Source: Hemicentrotus pulcherrimus
Lineage: Eukaryota; Echinodermata; Echinoidea; Camarodonta; Strongylocentrotidae
Reading direction: 5' to 3'
DNA: 11,609 nucleotides
Assembly (NCBI GenBank): GCA_003118195.1
Contig: BEXV01000537.1
Span: 148,711-160,319, forward strand
Position numbers and translations under genes: made by a program. Below are positions 1 through 8,031 of this stretch, piece by piece (the first letter of the stretch is position 1; every line of letters starts with the position of its first letter). The notes beneath the pieces are model-generated. The model did not search any database and was not told the origin of the DNA. It worked only from the letters and a program-made list of their open reading frames with translations.

Positions 1-294
1 CTAAGTTGAACTTATTTCTAAGTTGGACTTGACAATTATGGAAAGCCATTAGCATTACTGAAAATATTTTGTAAAAATTGTTTTTAAAGGCATAAAATGT
101 TGATTCAAATTATTCTCATGTTCTATTATCTTGGGAGATTTCATGTTCTAGATTTGGAATTTATGAAAAGTCTAAAATACTTGAGTTTTGCTTTTGAATG
201 TATTTCATTATGAGGCTTGACAAATGGCTCTCCATAATAGTTCAGTCCAACTTAGAGTTAAGTTTAACTTAGAATCTTTGTAAAACACCCCCTG
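1..294. mobile_element. MITE-like non-autonomous DNA transposon, left end cut by window
   Basis: Bases 1-50 and the reverse complement of 223-272 match at 43 of 50 positions without gaps (CTAAGTT.AACTTA..TCTAAG and onward to TATGGA.AGCCATT). The right arm continues outward as AATCTTTGTAAAACACCCCC to about 294. The matching outer part of the left arm would lie before base 1. The centre (51-222) is AT-rich with no coding frame. The arm also contains internal short repeats of CTAAGTT. The terminal GGGGGTGTTTTACAAAGATT resembles a family I recall as common in sea urchins and other marine invertebrates. No target-site duplication can be judged because one end is missing. Confidence 0.75.
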
Positions 295-1532
295 ATCATT
301 TGGAAGAAAAAGTAAAAGCATGCTGTCCAAGGGAAATATTACAAAGTAGGCCCATTTACCCTGTCCAAACACCATTTTGAAAAATCTACAATTTTATAGA
401 CTGTCATTTACACTACTGGAAAAACCAGAAAAAATATTGGTGTTTGCTCATTCCGCAATTTTGGTGAGAAGTTCACATGCGCGTCTTGTTGCTGCTCTTC
501 ATGCGATTGCACAGAAGTGAAGAGAGTCACAAGTTTAAAAACAGGAATCATTCACTGATGTTTAGAAAGTGGGCATTTACACTGCAAAAATCTGTGATAA
601 TTAAGAAGGCGTTTAAAAAAAAAAAATACAAAAGAAGAATTTTTTAAATTTCCTTTTTTAATGTGTTGGCCAGTTGGCAGCATCAACGAAACACTGGAAT
701 GTGAAGAAAATGAATTAAATTATAAAAAGAAATTAAAAATTAAGAAATATGCAGCTAGTAATGGTTAAGAAAATGAGGTTGCTAATCCATCAATCCGACC
801 CCTCTTTTTCTCAAGGTCAGACATTGGACCAACCTAGATTTGACATCTGAAAGGAAATGATGCTCACGTATGCTCATTGCAAGAAAATTATTGCTACCTG
901 TTGAGGGCAACATTATCATTTAGAATTCTAAAATAGGAGACTTCCATTATGAGACAAAAACTAAAGTGAGGTTTAGATAGATTATGTTCATGATTTTGGT
1001 CACGTATGAGATTAAGAAGATCCCTTGTGCATGTTACAGTTACCAACTAAATTATTCATATCCCTTAAAAATTTATGTTTTTTGTGTTTTTCGTAATTCA
1101 AGAATGAAAGGTGGACAAGTTGAATTAATACCTTTGTTGAATATGTTCAGATCATATGTCGTATTCACAAGAAACTTAAATCGGAACAAATCAGCTTTGT
1201 CACACACTTAAAGGCCCACTGCACTACTTGTAGCTACTTGCGCCCTCTATATAACAAACAATGCCTAATCGGTGACCATTGGTCCCCCTTGCTCCTCTTT
1301 TTCTTATGTTAACTGAGAGCTGAGTTGATGAGGTAACCACCTGCCCAGTGACTCGCAGTGTGGTCTAAACCCTCCTTTACACTAGTACTGATAAGCTTTA
1401 AACAAATTACAAATGTTGGTAAGGGTATGAATGATTTAGTTGTTAACTGTTCGCATGTCTTTGACATCATCTCGGGTAAAACACTAATCATTGAGATGGC
1501 CCTTTGAATAAATGTGTGTCGTAATTTCTTAG
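295..1532. other. AT-rich stretch without recognised gene
   Basis: No convincing coding frame is seen on either strand. Contents include a small inverted repeat with a 7-base stem (CTCTTCA at 495-501, TGAAGAG at 518-524), an A run near 616-627, and GCGCCCTCTATATAACAAAC near 1240-1260, which is of a kind often found in dispersed invertebrate repeats. If the exon at 1533 is real, this is mostly its upstream intron. Confidence 0.5.
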
Positions 1533-1704
1533 ACAGATAATGCTTCAATCAGAGAGTCTAGAAATGAGGAACCTCCCTGTAGCTGATGCCAGCTCCTCCT
1601 CTTCCTCATCGGCAGGTGTATTTGAACTCTGCATCTGCGAGAACGGAAGGGTGTTCCTGGCCCCTCCCTCCACGGGCTGCACCCAGACGGACATCTGCTT
1701 ATAA
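1533..1704 (+). CDS. Candidate 3'-terminal coding exon, product unknown
   Basis: An open plus-strand frame of 56 residues ends at TAA. It runs from TTTCTTAG (possible acceptor, AG at 1531-1532) with a CTAAT branch-like word near 1482. It would enter with one base completing a codon, or in phase 0 if the next AG (1535-1536) is used. The peptide has a seven-serine run, then GVFELCICENGRVFLAPP and a cysteine-containing end, TQTDICL. Third codon positions are G/C-rich against AT-rich surroundings. An AATAAA with GU-rich sequence after it lies about 560 bases downstream, which fits a last exon. I do not recognise the protein. The opposite strand is also open here and shares the same wobble positions, ending ADEEEEELASATGRFL..., so the strand is not certain. 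The plus strand is preferred because of the poly(A) signal and acceptor. CAG|GTGTAT at 1612-1620 could act as an internal donor. Confidence 0.42.
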
Positions 1705-1708
1705 CGGT

Positions 1709-1776
1709 TGACCTCTCTGACCCTTGACCTTTGATGGCCTGTCACCATAACACCATGATAAAACCACCTTTGACCT
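1709..1776 (-). promoter_or_regulatory. Cluster of AGGTCA half-sites including a DR1
   Basis: Plus-strand TGACCT/TGACCC words occur at 1709-1714, 1718-1723, 1725-1730 and 1771-1776. The middle two form AGGTCA-A-GGGTCA on the minus strand, a perfect direct repeat with one-base spacing, the form bound by RXR, HNF4 and COUP-type nuclear receptors. The cluster starts five bases after the stop of the candidate exon. It may be regulatory or just a local repeat. Confidence 0.3.
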
Positions 1777-1835
1777 TTTTGTTTTCTCATGAAAAACTAT
1801 TGTGACATTGTTTAAGTCACGTAATTATACCATCT

Positions 1836-1948
1836 GGGTCCCGTCTTACAAAGAGATGTGATTGATCCAAATCAATCGCAAGTTTGCAGTCTCCTATCTC
1901 TTATGTACATAGTTGAGATTGATATCAACTCCTTGTAAGACCGGGCCC
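1836..1948. mobile_element. Short fold-back / MITE-like element
   Basis: This 113-base element is bounded by GGGTCCC and GGGCCC. Its two arms (1836-1867 and the reverse complement of 1917-1948) match at 24 of 32 positions, including a shared GTCTTACAA core. The outer 20 bases match at 17. A smaller palindrome, GATTGATCCAAATCAATC, lies in the left arm at 1860-1877. There is no coding capacity. Flanking bases do not show a clear target-site duplication. The CTTACAAAGAG...GATTGATC pattern resembles a short repeat I recall from sea urchin genomes. Confidence 0.7.
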
Positions 1949-2265
1949 TGGAATTGAGGCTGTTTAGTTAGATCATGTGGTAGTCAATTTTTGCTGAAAC
2001 CCTATAGTGAGATGACAGATTACATGTTTTTACCAACAGATAACAGAATTTGAAATATTTGCTGTAGAAAGATTAGAATTTGTAACATTTTGTTCAATAT
2101 TGATGGCTTTATCTTGGATTTTGGTGACAAGCCATTTATTCCTTGTATTTATTGATTGCAATTTTATATACATTATAAAAATCATATGTACATGTTGAAA
2201 GACTGATTTTCTTTTTGCATTTGTTGTGCATTTTTCTAACTTATTTGTATATATATTTCAGATTG

Positions 2266-2271
2266 AATAAA
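2266..2271 (+). terminator. AATAAA polyadenylation signal
   Basis: A canonical AATAAA sits in ATTGAATAAACAAAAAATTG. It has T-rich and UGUA-containing sequence upstream and TGTGATTTCTTT downstream, the usual order of elements around a metazoan cleavage site. Cleavage would fall near 2280-2295. It is the best plus-strand poly(A) site in the left half of the window. Confidence 0.5.
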
Positions 2272-2294
2272 CAAAAAATTGTGATTTCTTTATT

Positions 2295-3142
2295 AGTTGG
2301 AAGTATTTTTAGGGTTATATTACATTATCATATTTCAAACTCTCAATTGATTAATTGACTACATACAATTTTATCGTGAAAAAAAAAAAAAAACCTGCCA
2401 AGGAGAATGATATTCTGATACATTTCAAAATTCCAATACAAAAAAAATGTTTTGTAATCCCCTTCCCAACCTGTTTGTACTTATTGTAGATATTTGATAT
2501 TTCTTTCTTTTTGTTTTAAAATGGCAAGGAGAAAATAAAATGTCTCCCCATATACAGATTTAGATTTTTTTAAATGTGGGAGTGGAGAATAATTTTGATT
2601 TGGAAAATCAAGAAGAATACAGTTATTGAAAAGAGAGCATTGCAAATGAAATAGAAATGGACAAAAAAACTCCCTTCAAATTTCAATTTTTTATTTGATA
2701 AGTAAATAATAGCTCTTTTGGTGAAGTGTTTGATCACTCTGATAAGATTTTTGTGATTAGATGAAAGTTCAGGTTTATTCAAATAAGTATTGAGAAGGGA
2801 GAGAACACTGGCTTTTCATTATGCTTTAACTACAGCACAGGGTCGCAAAATGTCAAGCAAAAAGCAAGCAAGACAGACAGATATGACCCATGTTTTGTGT
2901 CGTGTGTGCCATTCGTGGTTCAGACAACTGCCTCACTGACACTCTATCTGTATTCTAGAAATGTATTCATGATTTTATTCACCATTTGAGATGTGCTGGT
3001 CATGGATATTGTGTGTGTGTGTGTGTGTGTGTGATTGACTTGTGCAACATACCACTCCCCTCCTGTGGATGACAGCTAGTCCAGAATCTTGTCGGTTGTT
3101 AATATATCTTATCTGTATAACGTTCCCTACACTTGCTGCAAG
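2295..3142. other. AT-rich stretch without recognised gene
   Basis: Nothing coding is evident. It holds an A15 run at 2379-2393, a further A run near 2440, and a TG microsatellite at 3010-3033. The open frame on the minus strand at 2570-2782 is low-complexity and Lys/Ile/Phe-rich, as expected from AT-rich DNA. Confidence 0.5.
3010..3033. repeat. (TG)12 microsatellite
   Basis: This is an uninterrupted run of twelve TG dinucleotides, between GGATAT and ATTGACTTG. It is likely length-polymorphic. Confidence 0.95.
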
Positions 3143-3313
3143 CCGTCGAAGATGGCCTTATCGACAAAATCGCCAGGCATCCTAATTCAAGGATCACGCC
3201 ATCGTCAGCTTGCAACGAGCAAGTTCCGAGGGGGGGGGGGAGATCTCATCGCCTTGGTGGAAAGTTTTGAAGATGATTCAGCCAGATTCTGGACAAGAAG
3301 AGAGCAAGAATAG
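3143..3313 (+). CDS. Candidate terminal coding exon broken at a G11 run, product unknown
   Basis: After a possible acceptor (TTCCCTACACTTGCTGCAAG) the plus strand encodes VEDGLIDKIARHPNS and more in one frame up to an 11-G run at 3230-3240. The continuation that looks like protein, DLIALVESFEDDSARF followed by WTRREQE and TAG, is one base out of frame. With 10 G the two parts would be one frame of about 56 residues. As given, the first frame ends at TGA 3268-3270. Either the homopolymer length is wrong or variable, or the gene is broken. The composition and codon pattern look coding compared with the AT-rich flanks. I do not recognise the product; it may also be a fragment of a mobile element. 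No AATAAA follows within 1 kb. Confidence 0.33.
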   Translation, partial: PSKMALSTKSPGILIQGSRHRQLATSKFRGGGGDLIALVESFEDDSARFWTRREQE

Positions 3314-4725
3314 TGTTATCTTACACTCTGTCATAGACTAAACTTTCTGGCTCCCTGCACATATATGTGGTGGTATGTCACAAATGCTGATGGTTGAGCC
3401 AATCTCCCCTACTCTCTACTCAACAACAGTGGATTCAATCAAGTCTAGAATCAGTGAATTATTTTTATTTAAAAACAAATTCTTTCTCTTTTTATTTATT
3501 TATGTATCCATCCTTTTATTTCGTTCATAAGATGAACCTGATGTCGGAATGACCTCCCCATTCATGTTCCAACTGAACACTTCTATTCGTCATTTGTGTG
3601 TTTAATATAATTCTGTATATTATTGTAAAAGGTTTTGTACTAATCTGCTTTTCTTGCTGACAATGAAACTTGAAAGAAATACTTAATGTGAAATTGACTT
3701 AAAATTGCCTCAAAAATCACCAGTCTTGATTCAAGTACATGTATTGTCTTTTTATTGACTTCTGAAAATATGAATGAATGAATTATTTCCTGAAATGTTG
3801 TTGCAGTACCTTGTTGAAATGTAGTTCAAAACCTTGAAATGTGATGTACGTGTACATATATATTAATGAGTTGTCATTTATCAAATCAGAAACTTGTTTT
3901 TGTTGTTTAAAGTTATGTTTGCTGAAAGTAGACCGTTGTTCAAAGAGAGCTCTTCCTTGTTTACTTGCGTTTGTTATTTTGATATTGCCGGGTGGAAAAG
4001 GGTTAGGTCGTGGCTTTGAAAAGAACTAAAGGCTGAAATGAAATCATATAATATTTGCTTGATATTATGAAACCTCTGTTCTTCCCTTTCCAAATCTGTA
4101 TGCACAAACCTGTTAAAAAATCATGACAGTCCCTTCTCTAAAATGCATAATTCCTTTTGATAATAGGAAACCACACTTGTTTGTCACAATTAATCAAGAA
4201 GACTTCAGCAGGTTTGACAGTATTATTGGCACTGTACACAAGATTTAAATGAATTTTGATATGTGAAATAGATATTGACTATTTTGAATGTCAGGTGAAG
4301 AGACGGGATACGTCCCATGTTAGTCTTACTAACACTCAGTCACAAGTTGTGTGAAGCTTAAAGATAAAGTTGAGTTCTGGTCATGTGATTGCATTGTGAA
4401 AGAAACAGTGTGGAATCGATCAGAAAAAGTTGAACATGTAGCATATAAGTATTGGTGTGTACTGCTAGGTTCTGGAATCATCAAAATGATAAGAAAATTG
4501 GCCTTGTCTTGGTAAAAGTAACAAGCACTGTACACAGAAAGATGCATATGGTACTAAACAAACAAACAGCATAAAACTGAGGCCCACGCTGTTACATGCC
4601 ATATGTAGAATATGAAGGCATTTGAAGAGCCGTGCTTTTTGGGAAACTTTTTTTTTTCTAATGTTCTTCCACACTTGCATAATAACAATGAAAATGCTCA
4701 CAAATTATTTTTCACCTCTCCCCAG
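3314..4725. other. AT-rich stretch without recognised gene
   Basis: No coding frame is supported. A T-rich segment with TATTTATTTATTTATG lies near 3500. Two adjacent small palindromes sit near 4302-4332 (GGGATACGTCCC and GTTAGTCTTACTAAC). The short minus-strand frames at 4329-4701 have no recognisable domains or codon bias. Confidence 0.45.
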
Positions 4726-4872
4726 AACTGCACCTTGTCTTTAAAGACTGACAACCATCTAGACCAGGATGTCAGTCTACTGGGCAGTAGCCTGGGAAAA
4801 AATGCAATTCAAGTATTGTTACAGCAAAATCCTTCGTCTCATTTAGTGAATGCCTGTTTCAACATTTCATGA
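4726..4872 (+). CDS. Candidate 3'-terminal coding exon, product unknown
   Basis: A 48-residue frame ends at TGA. It lies directly after an excellent acceptor, TTTTTCACCTCTCCCCAG (AG at 4724-4725), and is entered in phase 0. The peptide begins NCTLSLKTDNHLDQDVSLLG and continues with LGKNAIQVLLQQNPSSH, a plausible soluble or amphipathic sequence; it ends NACFNIS. The same frame is open upstream to a Met at 4612, but the pyrimidine-rich stretch there reads as intron. Third positions are not G/C-biased, and the nearest downstream AATAAA is at 5606, more than 700 bases away. No family is recognised. It is supported mainly by the splice site and open frame. Confidence 0.27.
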   Translation, partial: NCTLSLKTDNHLDQDVSLLGSSLGKNAIQVLLQQNPSSHLVNACFNIS

Positions 4873-5212
4873 AGCTTTTGATCAACTACTCATCCATTCA
4901 TTTGTAGAAGTGACAAGGAATTGAACCTACTTGATTTGCCCACAGCTGTGATACAGGCCTACCGGTATATTGAATTTCACATTGTGGATGTAGACACAAA
5001 AACTAATGATGGCATTTGACTAAAAAGACTAACCATCATTGAATGAACTGAAATTTTTCAATTTTCTTTCAATCGAGTGAGCTTTAAGAGTCACGTAATT
5101 GCAGTTCGTAAATGATTTAGTTTCACAAAGCCTTGTATTATTTAGTACGAAAAGACTTTTGAATTTTTCCAATCGACATGGTACTTGAGTAGTACTTGAG
5201 TTTCCGAAACTT

Positions 5213-5236
5213 GACTTTCACTTTCACTTTCACTCG
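5213..5236 (-). promoter_or_regulatory. (GAAAGT)3 repeat resembling an IRF/ISRE site
   Basis: On the minus strand this reads CGAGTGAAAGTGAAAGTGAA then AGTC, three tandem GAAAGT units that fit the interferon regulatory factor pattern GAAANNGAAA. It may simply be a short tandem repeat. There is no promoter evidence next to it. Confidence 0.2.
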
Positions 5237-5605
5237 ATGTGGTCTCGTTAATTGTCATATTTTGTTTACACATGTTGATGATTGGCAGATATGAACATGA
5301 CTGGAAACCTTAATGGCCAATATTGGAAGCACTTGCTCATCTTTATATATCATTTTCCATGTGAAGCATAATGAAGTAAAAAGTTTCTATGGGCTTACTT
5401 TTTGATGTTGTAACAACATTATTTACTCATATTTTTACATCAGAGATCATTAATTTGAACTTCTTCTCAACTTCTGGTCTACTGTGACAGAAGAAACAAA
5501 CTTAATATGTACATGTATCCAAGTATCAAATATTCTAATTCTCATGACAAATATTTTAAACTCATGACACATTCTAACACTGTAAAAGATGGACAGGAAT
5601 TTCTG

Positions 5606-5611
5606 AATAAA
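5606..5611 (+). terminator. Possible AATAAA polyadenylation signal
   Basis: TTCTGAATAAATAATC is followed within 10-25 bases by GTTTTCTTCTTGTC, a T/GT-rich element. It could end a transcript that uses the candidate exon at 4726-4872, about 730 bases after its stop. In AT-rich DNA such words arise by chance, so support is limited. Confidence 0.25.
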
Positions 5612-5886
5612 TAATCAATGTTTTCTTCTTGTCATATTATTTATTATTTGTACATGTAGGTGTTATCATTTTTTATCTCATATTTAGTTGCTTCCTTTTG
5701 TAAAACGGAGGCAGCATTGCTTTCTTATATGTTCCAGTATTTGGGTTCCAGAGGCTGATTTTCTTCTTGCCATTGTTGTTTTTGTTACTTTCAAAATGTC
5801 ATTACAAAAAAAAAAAGAACATACATGACACAATGGCAACAGTTCTTGTCTATTTAGAGCCGGGAGGGGGTTAATTTAATATATCC

Positions 5887-5922
5887 TTTAACACATAGTT
5901 CACACCCTTCTTGCTCTCAACA
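5887..5922 (+). repeat. Dispersed repeat, copy 1
   Basis: This 36-base segment (TTTAACACATAGTTCACACC...) matches 8373-8408 at 31 of 36 positions in the same orientation. The resemblance weakens on both sides. It is preceded by GAGCCGGGAGGGGG at about 5857-5870. Two related copies in one window point to an interspersed repeat family. Confidence 0.55.
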
Positions 5923-7476
5923 TGAAATAGGAGCCTGCCGACTTGTTAACATATTGTGGACAATTATGATGGAAATTTTAATTTCTCACAAGTTTTACAA
6001 AATTTATGTTACTGCTAGATATGTGATGTAGCATAGAATTCACAAATTTATTTGGATATACAATGTATGTCTTTTATATGGAGATATGTTTCAATGCTTT
6101 GTATTCCTTGTTTTGTATTCAAAAATCTTAAAACAGATGTATTCCAAATTTAGTGTATGCTTTGTATTCCAAACAGTGGTTAGAGGGGTTTTGTATTGAT
6201 GGTAATCGGTGATTCCTTGCAATGTGTCTTGTACAACAAGACATCCCTTTATTTTATCCAATAAACCTCTCATTATGACAATTAACGAATGGTTGTTTCT
6301 GTTACCACTTACACTGTTCAATGGTTACGTGCATTCTCATTTTTTGATAAAAAAGGTGGGGAAAAAAGACATACATGTGAACATGTCAGTCGTATGTCAC
6401 ACATTGCAAGGAATCGCCTTCATGCGGAACATTACATTTTGTCGCTGGATGTTTGTCAGAGAAAGTTGTTTGTTTCTTCTGCTGGTTTGAGATGAAGGAA
6501 AAAGATTAATCACGATTAAGAATTGATGAAAGCCTTGACACTACCTTTTGTTTTGTGTGCCCATGTATTAGTGGCTGCTGAAAATGATGACATTCACAAG
6601 CTTTGAACACAAGGGAGCTTTCCATAGTTTTCGTAATTTTGACAATTTGCTAATTTGTAGAAGATTTATGCATATGATTATTTCTGATTTTATGATATTT
6701 CACATTCAAGTCAATTGGAAGAATTCTTAGAAAAGTTAACCAATTAACAATTCAGTATTGCAGATAAAGATAAAGAAAAAGGAGAAATCATTTTGGATTG
6801 TTGTTTAACTTGGTAAACTGGATACTGCTCCATTACAGAACAACAATGATGGGATGTTGACAATGATGGTATGATAATTTTATTTATAATTCTCTCATCG
6901 TGCAATTTTGAAGCCTCACTATTGGACAGAAAAAGTTTATTTTGATGACAGCCAGTGTCTGATGAAATATAATGTTATTTGTTTAATGTAAATGTATGTG
7001 TTCCATAGTTCATTGCACTTTGATGACGAATCTAAATTGTCCGAGCTCGCTTGGATTTCACTCTAATTGTCATAGTGTCATTTAACTTTGCTAATTAGAA
7101 GCATTAGAAGCTATCTTTTGCTGCTTTTCTCTTAAACATTTTTGATTAAAAATATTGCAAGCCTGATTGTTTGTTTTGTATTTTTTGTGATATCGAATTT
7201 GATGAAAAACTCAATGAGGGAGTTGTGAGAAATTGAGACGGGAGTGGAGTACTAGCTGGGAGAAGAGAAGAGCAAGGAGAGAGAAAGAGGGGAGGGGGAG
7301 CTGGGTTGGTAAAAAGAAATCAAATAAATAGATTTAGGAATTGTTATTAATGTTGCAGAAATAAGAAGGAAAGTTAGCTTAACTGAACAAATACTTTGGA
7401 AATTGGATTCTTTGATTTAAATCAATTTATTAATCAAGTATATTAGAATCTGTCTCTCAAGATATAACAGCCTCAA

Positions 7477-7669
7477 TTGTTGAAAGCCAAAGGAAATGGA
7501 TTGAAAAATGGCGACTTCGCGTGCTGGATGCTTCGCAGTAGCTCCGTTAAACGGGCCCTTCTTTTACTTTTGCAATGCATTGGCACAAACTTAGATCAAG
7601 ATCTATCGGCAAATGTTGTTTTTGGAAGTTTATTTTCGTCTTCATGTCAACAATGCAAGATAAAATTGA
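7477..7669 (+). CDS. Weak candidate first exon in a CpG-rich spot
   Basis: The region 7508-7560 has about six CpG in roughly 50 bases, unlike its neighbours. It contains AAAAATGGCGAC, which fits both a strong start context and the YY1 element AANATGGCGNC. From that ATG (7508) a 28-codon frame ends at TAG 7592-7594. A different frame stays open from 7477 through ATG 7528 to a strong donor, ATG|GTAAGA (GT at 7670), in phase 0. It encodes MLRSSSVKRALLLLLQ and onward, with a Leu-rich stretch. Which frame, if any, is used cannot be told, and no following exon is certain. This may be a promoter or transposon piece rather than a gene. Confidence 0.2.
7505..7515 (+). promoter_or_regulatory. YY1-like element
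   Basis: AAAATGGCGAC matches the core promoter YY1 consensus AANATGGCGNC exactly. It sits in the only CpG-dense 50-base patch of the middle region. Its function is inferred from sequence only. Confidence 0.25.
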
Positions 7670-8031
7670 TGGTAAGATGTGTGGAAATGTCCTGTAACAT
7701 AGTGGTATAGTTATTGTACCGTTCGTGGTCCCATATGTGCAAATTTGAGCTGGTTTTGACTTACTTTTTTTTTTTTTAAACTCTTTCGACGCATACGCCG
7801 CACCCCAACTTTTTAATTTTTTTCTCTCCCGAAAATACTGCGGAGTTTACGCCGGCAAATACGGTACTCCTATTTTACATTTAATAATGCCTTCCATATC
7901 ACCTCACATTTGACTAGACTTATATTGCATTCGCATATTGTGTTCACAGTTTTCCAGCCTCCATGTGTAGTTATGAATACCACAATACCTTAAGTAAATA
8001 CAGAATATACAAGTCTATGAGTCAAACTGAT
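7670..8031. other. Non-coding stretch with a CpG-bearing block
   Basis: It contains a T run (about 7767-7779), then a block at 7788-7865 with TACGCCGCACC and TACGCCGGCAAATACGG, which are direct repeats around TACGCCG. The CpG content is high for this window, suggesting a recent repeat insertion. Several ATTAAA words on the minus strand could serve as transporter-gene poly(A) signals. No coding frame is supported. Confidence 0.4.

Larger units (their letters stand above)
1705..2290 (+). other. Candidate 3' UTR of the plus-strand exon
   Basis: This stretch between the stop at 1704 and a poly(A) signal at 2266 is non-coding. It opens with a cluster of TGACCT words (1709-1776), carries the 113-base fold-back element at 1836-1948, and becomes very T-rich with UGUA words before the poly(A) signal. 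If the exon at 1533-1704 is real, this is its 3' UTR. Confidence 0.35.
4873..7476. other. Long AT-rich intergenic or intronic stretch
   Basis: I see no gene here. Small structures include a direct repeat GTACTTGAGTA/GTACTTGAGTT at 5181-5202, a three-copy ACTTTC repeat at 5214-5231, and an AATAAA at 5606-5611 followed by GTTTTCTTCTTGTC. There is a second AATAAA at 6260-6265, a group of degenerate TTTGTATTCC words between 6095 and 6198, and a purine-rich segment at about 7245-7305. Open frames at 6091-6321 and 6209-6495 overlap one another on opposite strands and show no domain. Confidence 0.45.

Noticed and set aside
984..1211. 75-codon plus-strand open frame
   Set aside because: AT-rich, Tyr/Phe/Ile-heavy, no codon bias, no domain and no start context or splice support.
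2570..2782. Minus-strand 70-codon open frame
   Set aside because: Lys/Phe/Ile-rich translation of AT-rich DNA; no coding signature.
4302..4332. Adjacent palindromes GGGATACGTCCC and GTTAGTCTTACTAAC as a terminator or RNA element
   Set aside because: Stems are only 4-6 bases, with no gene beside them; expected by chance in a window this long.
6091..6495. Overlapping open frames on both strands
   Set aside because: No G/C wobble bias; the minus-strand peptide only reflects the repeated TTTGTATTCC words.
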